Assembly (NCBI GenBank): GCA_003151235.1
Contig: PLWZ01000072.1
Span: 1-64,000, forward strand
Direction: 5' to 3'
DNA length: 64,000 nucleotides
From: Acidimicrobiaceae bacterium
GTDB lineage: Bacteria > Actinomycetota > Acidimicrobiia > Acidimicrobiales > RAAP-2
Below the pieces are notes generated by a model, which was not told where the DNA came from, did not search any database, and worked only from the letters and a program-made list of their open reading frames with translations. Made by a program: the position numbers and the translations under genes. This document shows positions 59,347 to 64,000 of the stretch, one piece after another; positions within the stretch are counted from its first letter, which is position 1, and each line of letters starts with the position of its first letter.

Positions 59347-61839
59347 GTGAACGGCCAGGTTCTGCGGTTTGCCTGGTACCGATTCGGGGCCACGTTCGGT
59401 CGTCGCCGAGCCGGGTATCTCAGCATCGTCATTTTGATCGGCCTTTTGGGTGGCTTGGCCATTGGGAGCGCGGCCGGTGCCCGGCGCACCGAGTCGTCGT
59501 TTCCCACCTTCCTGGCCAGCACGAATCCCTCCGACCTGGACGTCATCACAGGACCGATTCCGGTGGCCGAGTTCGCTCGCCTGCCCGGTGTGAAACACGT
59601 CGAGAGCGCCACGTTCCTGGCCAACGCCGCTTTCTTGGCTCCGAGCGGGGCCCCAATCAAATTTCGGAGCTCCGCCGGGGCTTACGCCATCGGCAGCGTC
59701 GACGGCCTCTACTTCAACCAGGATCGCGCGACGGTCGTGCAGGGTCGGATGGCCGATCCGGCGCGGGCGGACCAGGCGGTCCTGACTGCGCAGGCGGCCC
59801 GGGTCCTCGGGGTGCACGTGGGAGAGACCGTTCCCGTGGGTTTCTACACCGGTGCACAGACGAGCTTGCCGGGTTACGGGACGCCGAGCGTCCGGCCGAA
59901 GCGCCAGATCGACATCACGCTCGTCGGGATCGTCGTACCCAACAGTGCGGTGGTCGAGGACGACGCCGAACGGTCGATCTCGAGCGTGGTGCTCATGACG
60001 CCGGCGCTCACCGCGCAGATCAATCGATGCTGCTCTTCGGGCCTTGTGCAGTTCGGGTTCCAGCTCGACCGCGGCGCCGGTGGCGTCAGCGCGATAGAGC
60101 GGGAAGTAGAGCGAACCCTTATTAGCTTTGGCGGCGGCGGCGGCGGCTTCTACGTCAGTGCCACCTCTGTCACCGAGGCGGAAACCCAACGGTCCATTCA
60201 GCCAGAGTCCATCGCCCTCGGCGTGTTCGGCGGCATCGCCGGGTTGGCTGCCCTGCTCATCGCGGCCCAGGTGATCGGCCGGCAGCTCCGCCTTGACGCC
60301 GATGAACTGGCTACGCTCCGGGCCCTCGGAGCCAATCCGGCCATGACGGCGAGCGACGGTCTGGTCGGGATCTTGGCCGCGGTGCTCCTCGGATCGCTGC
60401 TGGCTGCGGCCGCGGCGGTGGCTCTCTCCCCGCTGACCCCGATCGGCGCGGTCCGCCCGGTGTATCCCAATGGCGGGATCGCCTTCGACTGGACCGTTCT
60501 CGGGTTCGGCGTCATCGGGCTGGTCGCGGTTCTGAGCGCCGTGGCGGGTCTCCTGGCAATCCGCGAGGCGCCTCACCGGATCGCGCGTCGTCACGAGCGG
60601 CTACGGCACGAGTCGAGTGTGACGCGCGCCGTCGGGGCTTCGCGACTGCCGATCGCCGCGGCCACCGGGGTGCAATTCGCTCTGGGTTCGGGCAATCGCC
60701 GGAACGCTGCACCCGTGCGCTCGGCAATCATCGGAGCCACCGCGGCCATCATCGTCGTGGTCGGCACCGTCACATTCGGCGCCAGCTTGAACTCGCTGGT
60801 CTCGCACCCCGCTCTCTACGGGTGGAACTGGAACTACGAGCTAGAAACACCAGGAGGTGGCGGGTACATCGACGCGCACCAGGCGGTGCAGCTCCTGCGG
60901 CGCGATCCCGAGGTTGCCGCCTGGACGGGCGTCTACTTCGACTCGCTGCGCGTCGACGGCTTGACGGTCCCGATCATCGGGGCGACACCAAACTCGCCGG
61001 TCGGGCCACCCATCGTGTCGGGACACACGTTGAGGGCACGCAACCAGATCGTGCTCGGCGCGACCACGCTCGCCGAGCTCCACAAGCGCGTGGGTGAAAC
61101 GGTCGAGGCACGCTACGGCACGGTTGCCAAACCGACGCGCCTTCGGATCGTTGGAACAGCGACGATGCCCGCGGTCGGGCCCAGCCTGGGCCTCCGCCTG
61201 TCCTTGGGCACCGGGGCGCTGGTCTCTGACCTCCTCCTGCCGGCCAACGATCGGAATCCCACGAGCGGGCCACCGGGGCCGGCGGCCTATTTCGTCCGCT
61301 TGCGGGCCGGCGCGAATCCGACGGCCGCGCTCCTCTCCCTCCGACGAATCGACGCATCCTTGGATTCGGACCCCAATGCCGCGCCGATGTCGTTGTTGTC
61401 CGCGCAGCGCCCGGCAGAGATCGTGAACTACCGATCCATGGGGAGCATTCCGGCGTATCTGGGGGCGGGTCTCGCGGTTGGCGCCGTGGTCGCGCTGGGC
61501 CTCACCCTGGTGGCGTCCGTCCGGCGACGGCGACGTGATCTCGCCCTGCTGAAGACACTCGGCTTCACCCGGCGCCAGCTGGCCGCCGTGGTCGCTTGGC
61601 AGTCGAGCGTCGCCGTCGTCATCGGGACCGTGGTGGGCATCCCCCTCGGGATCGTGCTCGGGCGCGTCCTGTGGGACGCGTTTGCCAACGAGATCGGGGC
61701 CGTGCCCGCACCGACCGTCTCGGGACTGTCGATCGTTCTCATCGCGCTCGGCGCGCTGGCACTCGCCAACGTCCTCGCTGCCGTTCCGGGCTGGATCGCA
61801 GCCCGAACACCGACCGCAGTGCTGCTACGAACCGAGTAA
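59347..61839 (+). CDS. FtsX/MacB-type ABC transporter permease (two FtsX domains)
   Basis: The 830-residue product has an N-terminal membrane helix (IVILIGLLGGLAIGSAAG), a large external domain, two groups of three or more membrane helices (about 290-410 and 700-820), each an FtsX domain, and the typical VRRRRRDLALLKTLGFTRRQL coupling-helix region before the last group. Such permeases work with a MacB/LolD ATPase in export of lipoproteins, peptides or antibiotics. No ATPase gene lies in the window. It is flanked by 16-bp direct repeats. GTG 59347 is the start. Confidence 0.88.
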   Translation: MNGQVLRFAWYRFGATFGRRRAGYLSIVILIGLLGGLAIGSAAGARRTESSFPTFLASTNPSDLDVITGPIPVAEFARLPGVKHVESATFLANAAFLAPSGAPIKFRSSAGAYAIGSVDGLYFNQDRATVVQGRMADPARADQAVLTAQAARVLGVHVGETVPVGFYTGAQTSLPGYGTPSVRPKRQIDITLVGIVVPNSAVVEDDAERSISSVVLMTPALTAQINRCCSSGLVQFGFQLDRGAGGVSAIEREVERTLISFGGGGGGFYVSATSVTEAETQRSIQPESIALGVFGGIAGLAALLIAAQVIGRQLRLDADELATLRALGANPAMTASDGLVGILAAVLLGSLLAAAAAVALSPLTPIGAVRPVYPNGGIAFDWTVLGFGVIGLVAVLSAVAGLLAIREAPHRIARRHERLRHESSVTRAVGASRLPIAAATGVQFALGSGNRRNAAPVRSAIIGATAAIIVVVGTVTFGASLNSLVSHPALYGWNWNYELETPGGGGYIDAHQAVQLLRRDPEVAAWTGVYFDSLRVDGLTVPIIGATPNSPVGPPIVSGHTLRARNQIVLGATTLAELHKRVGETVEARYGTVAKPTRLRIVGTATMPAVGPSLGLRLSLGTGALVSDLLLPANDRNPTSGPPGPAAYFVRLRAGANPTAALLSLRRIDASLDSDPNAAPMSLLSAQRPAEIVNYRSMGSIPAYLGAGLAVGAVVALGLTLVASVRRRRRDLALLKTLGFTRRQLAAVVAWQSSVAVVIGTVVGIPLGIVLGRVLWDAFANEIGAVPAPTVSGLSIVLIALGALALANVLAAVPGWIAARTPTAVLLRTE

Positions 61840-61916
61840 GCGCGCCAGCTGGGGACGTGCACGAAACCCTTCCGGCCGCCCGGCACGTCCACACTTTCCT
61901 TTGCGCTACTAGAACC

Positions 61917-61932
61917 TTGTGGAGACGATGGG
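61917..61932. repeat. 16-bp direct repeat, right copy
   Basis: An exact second copy of TTGTGGAGACGATGGG, in the 120-base gap between the two convergent permease genes. It lacks the remaining tRNA-like sequence of the left copy. Confidence 0.6.
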
Positions 61933-61960
61933 CCTCCCCAGGCACTTTTGAGGGAGCGGC

Positions 61961-64000
61961 CTACTGCGTGCGCAGGAGCTCTCCAGCACTCCTGGAGCGG
62001 GCAGCCAGTGCCGGCGCTACGGCCAGTAGATTCGCCACCACGAATACGCCGGCCCCAAGCGCCATGATGAGCCACACCGGTACCGTGGCCACTGGCACGG
62101 TACCCAGGTTGGTGGCAAACGCCCGCCAGACCGCTTGACCCACCGCAATGCCCACCGGGATGCCGATCACAACCCCGACCAGGGCAACCGTTGTCGCCTG
62201 CCAGCACACGGCCGCCCCAACCTGGCCGTTGACGAACCCGAGCGACTTCAGCAAGCCGATCTCGCGCCGGCGGCGGGCCACACTGACCACCAGCAGGTGC
62301 ATAAGCATTGCCGCACCGAACAATGCCAGCATCGATCCCACGATGAGCGGGAAGTTCACCGCCTCACCGAAGTTGATCAGTGAAATAGGGGTGATTGACC
62401 GCGTCGCGCTGCCTTCGGAGACGTAGCGGTTGATGTCGGCCCGCCCCTTCGGACCCGGGGCGACTCTCGCCAAGACCGCGACGCTTTCTTTCGCGTACGC
62501 GCTCTGACACCTACTCTGTGTCGGTCCGGGCGAGCACAGGGCGTTCAGGTAGTCGGCAAACGTGAACGCCGCCCCGGTACCCAGTCCTCCCAGCCCAGCC
62601 TCGCTTGGGAACGACGCCGTCCCAACGACGCGAAATCCAGCGCTGCGTGTGCCGCCGGTCGGCACCTGCAGGGTCACGTGGACGACCGACCCCACATGGG
62701 CACCAACCTGGTGCAAGGTGGTTGTGCCGAGCGCGATTTCGCCGTTACCAGCCGGGAGCCGGCCGTTGACCGTCGACAGGAGTAGTGGCCCACGCACGGC
62801 CTTTCCGGTGACGGCGGGAACGCTGATCCCGTTGATCGACACGAGATCCGGGGTGACCACCATGATCGCGGTGATGGATCGGTCATGCTCCAGGGTGGCC
62901 ACCTCGGAGGTGGGGTTGTCGGCGCCACCCATGTTCGAGAACGTCAGCTGGAAGTCGCTGCCGTAGAGCGCGGGGGTGGCCGTGAGGTGCGACAAGCTGG
63001 CGCCGAACACGGCCGTCGCGCACAGGGCCATGACCGCCAATGCCGTGCCGAACAAAGCCGTTCCCACCGGGACCGACGCGGCACCGCGTCCCCGCTCGAG
63101 CGCGTGGCGGACTCCGATCACCGCGCTCGGGGGAGCGCCCATCGCAGCTACGCGGGCCGCGATCGCTGACGGGCGATGGTCTGGCGCTCGGTCTTCACCG
63201 ATGTCCACCCGCGAGGCACGCACCGCCGGCCAGATGCCCAAGCACAGCACCGCAACCACCGTGGCCAGCGCCCCGAGCAAGAGGACCACTGGGTCGAAGG
63301 CAAAGCCGGGGGATGGCTCGGCGAGGCGAGCCTCTCCGACGGGGGTAAGCGGGGATAGGGCGAAGGCGACGACCACAGTGCCGGCCGCTCCGGCGAGTGC
63401 CACGAGCAGGTTCCGAGCGGTCCCGAGCACCACCAGCTGGTTCCGGGGCAAACCCAGAGCGATCAGCGTGGGGTACTCCTCGCTCTCGACGACACTCTGT
63501 CGACCGAGCCCCTGACCGACGACCGCCAGGCCCGCCAGTGCGGCCAGAGCGGCAAGAACCCACCAGCCCACACCCTGGGGGTGGATCGACGCCGCTACCG
63601 CCGCGGCCGTGGCGTCCTGGTCTGAGACGTAGACCAGGTGGAGGGCGTTGGTGTCGGCGGCGAATCGGGGGAGGTCGGCGGTCCCGTGACGCAGCCGGAC
63701 GAGGTATACCGAGGCGAGCACGATGTGCTTGTTCGTGGCACGTGCGAATGCCTGGGTGGTGAACAGCTCGTATTCGGGTGTCTGTCCGGACGGGAACTCA
63801 GACTCGGCTGCTTCGATGCCGACGACATGCAAGGCAACCGTCGGCCCCGATGGGGCTTCGTTGGCGCCGCCCGTGAGCGCCTGACGCTGTGACGAGGCAT
63901 ACAACGGGGCGCGGATCACCGTCCCGATGTGCACGCCATAGTCCTGTTGGAGGGTGAAGGACGCCAGCACCTCGTCTGTCGACGACTGGGTGGGCATCCG
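61961..64000 (-). CDS. FtsX/MacB-type permease, second copy (5' end outside window)
   Basis: At least 678 residues are visible; the frame continues beyond the right edge, so the N-terminus is missing. It is a paralogue of the convergent neighbour: two FtsX domains with VARRRREIGLLKSLGFVNGQV before the last helices and an external domain between. The two proteins may form a heterodimer or belong to two separate transporters. The ATPase gene may lie upstream outside the window. Confidence 0.85.
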   Translation of the reverse strand, partial: RMPTQSSTDEVLASFTLQQDYGVHIGTVIRAPLYASSQRQALTGGANEAPSGPTVALHVVGIEAAESEFPSGQTPEYELFTTQAFARATNKHIVLASVYLVRLRHGTADLPRFAADTNALHLVYVSDQDATAAAVAASIHPQGVGWWVLAALAALAGLAVVGQGLGRQSVVESEEYPTLIALGLPRNQLVVLGTARNLLVALAGAAGTVVVAFALSPLTPVGEARLAEPSPGFAFDPVVLLLGALATVVAVLCLGIWPAVRASRVDIGEDRAPDHRPSAIAARVAAMGAPPSAVIGVRHALERGRGAASVPVGTALFGTALAVMALCATAVFGASLSHLTATPALYGSDFQLTFSNMGGADNPTSEVATLEHDRSITAIMVVTPDLVSINGISVPAVTGKAVRGPLLLSTVNGRLPAGNGEIALGTTTLHQVGAHVGSVVHVTLQVPTGGTRSAGFRVVGTASFPSEAGLGGLGTGAAFTFADYLNALCSPGPTQSRCQSAYAKESVAVLARVAPGPKGRADINRYVSEGSATRSITPISLINFGEAVNFPLIVGSMLALFGAAMLMHLLVVSVARRRREIGLLKSLGFVNGQVGAAVCWQATTVALVGVVIGIPVGIAVGQAVWRAFATNLGTVPVATVPVWLIMALGAGVFVVANLLAVAPALAARSRSAGELLRTQ

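Overview
The window is GC-rich, gene-dense chromosomal DNA from an actinobacterium. Supporting genes include a WhiB protein, a GlnR-type orphan regulator beside two type I glutamine synthetases, a topoisomerase I with a Lys/Ala-rich tail, paired ArsA/GET3-like ATPases, VKOR, and a deazaflavin (F420)-type nitroreductase-family protein. The overall gene set looks like Acidimicrobiia or a related deep-branching class, but that placement is inference.

Positions 1-11,260 are mobile DNA at a tRNA-Thr(CGT) gene (11189-11261, minus). A 48-bp copy of the tRNA 3' half (1613-1660) repeats the one inside the tRNA (11187-11234), so 1613-11234 is an integrated element of about 9.6 kb. Its tightly packed leftward run is: tyrosine integrase, zinc-finger protein, small ORF, excisionase, HTH replication-like protein carrying four iteron-like repeats, SWIM zinc finger, VRR-NUC nuclease, and two unknowns. 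Its cargo is a lipoprotein, a PIG-L deacetylase operon that includes a HEPN-like protein, and a winged-helix regulator divergent from a DUF5678/retropepsin pair. A second integrase (291-1553), just left of the left repeat, belongs to a tandem element running off the window and has lost a catalytic arginine.

Positions 11,300-42,720 are mainly core genome: holB-tmk-topA; a K+-independent H+-pyrophosphatase; a KimA-like permease divergent from two TrkA-type RCK proteins; a HAD phosphatase; a primary-like sigma factor; a ferritin-like protein and NAD synthetase; a divergent HisI-like protein; two divergent glutamine synthetases followed by a GlnR-like regulator; RidA, a Mo-hydroxylase-like fusion, an A-type Fe-S carrier and an Mrp ATPase; MBL and Nudix hydrolases; a membrane thioredoxin-like protein with VKOR; whiB, two ArsA-like ATPases, a receiver protein and a CorC-like CBS protein; and tRNA-Pro(CGG).

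Positions 42,900-64,000 are more accessory: a decayed maleylpyruvate-isomerase-like gene, ChrA, an MFS exporter, a three-gene RHH/DNA-methyltransferase/possible-nuclease operon, a nitroreductase-family protein, a phosphotriesterase-like hydrolase, a PLP enzyme, an FkbM methyltransferase, a MarR gene divergent from a mitochondrial-type aconitase with two palindromic operators between them, a PKD-containing alpha/beta hydrolase, two small coupled genes, a tRNA-Ala 3' remnant and two convergent FtsX-type permeases.

The best candidates for undescribed biology are: (i) a small Cys-containing protein family (core AVFSEPGRCWR) present in three copies in accessory DNA, one of them coupled to a HEPN-like gene; (ii) the integrated element with its lambda-O-like origin candidate and paired arm-type repeats; and (iii) the RHH-methyltransferase-nuclease operon.
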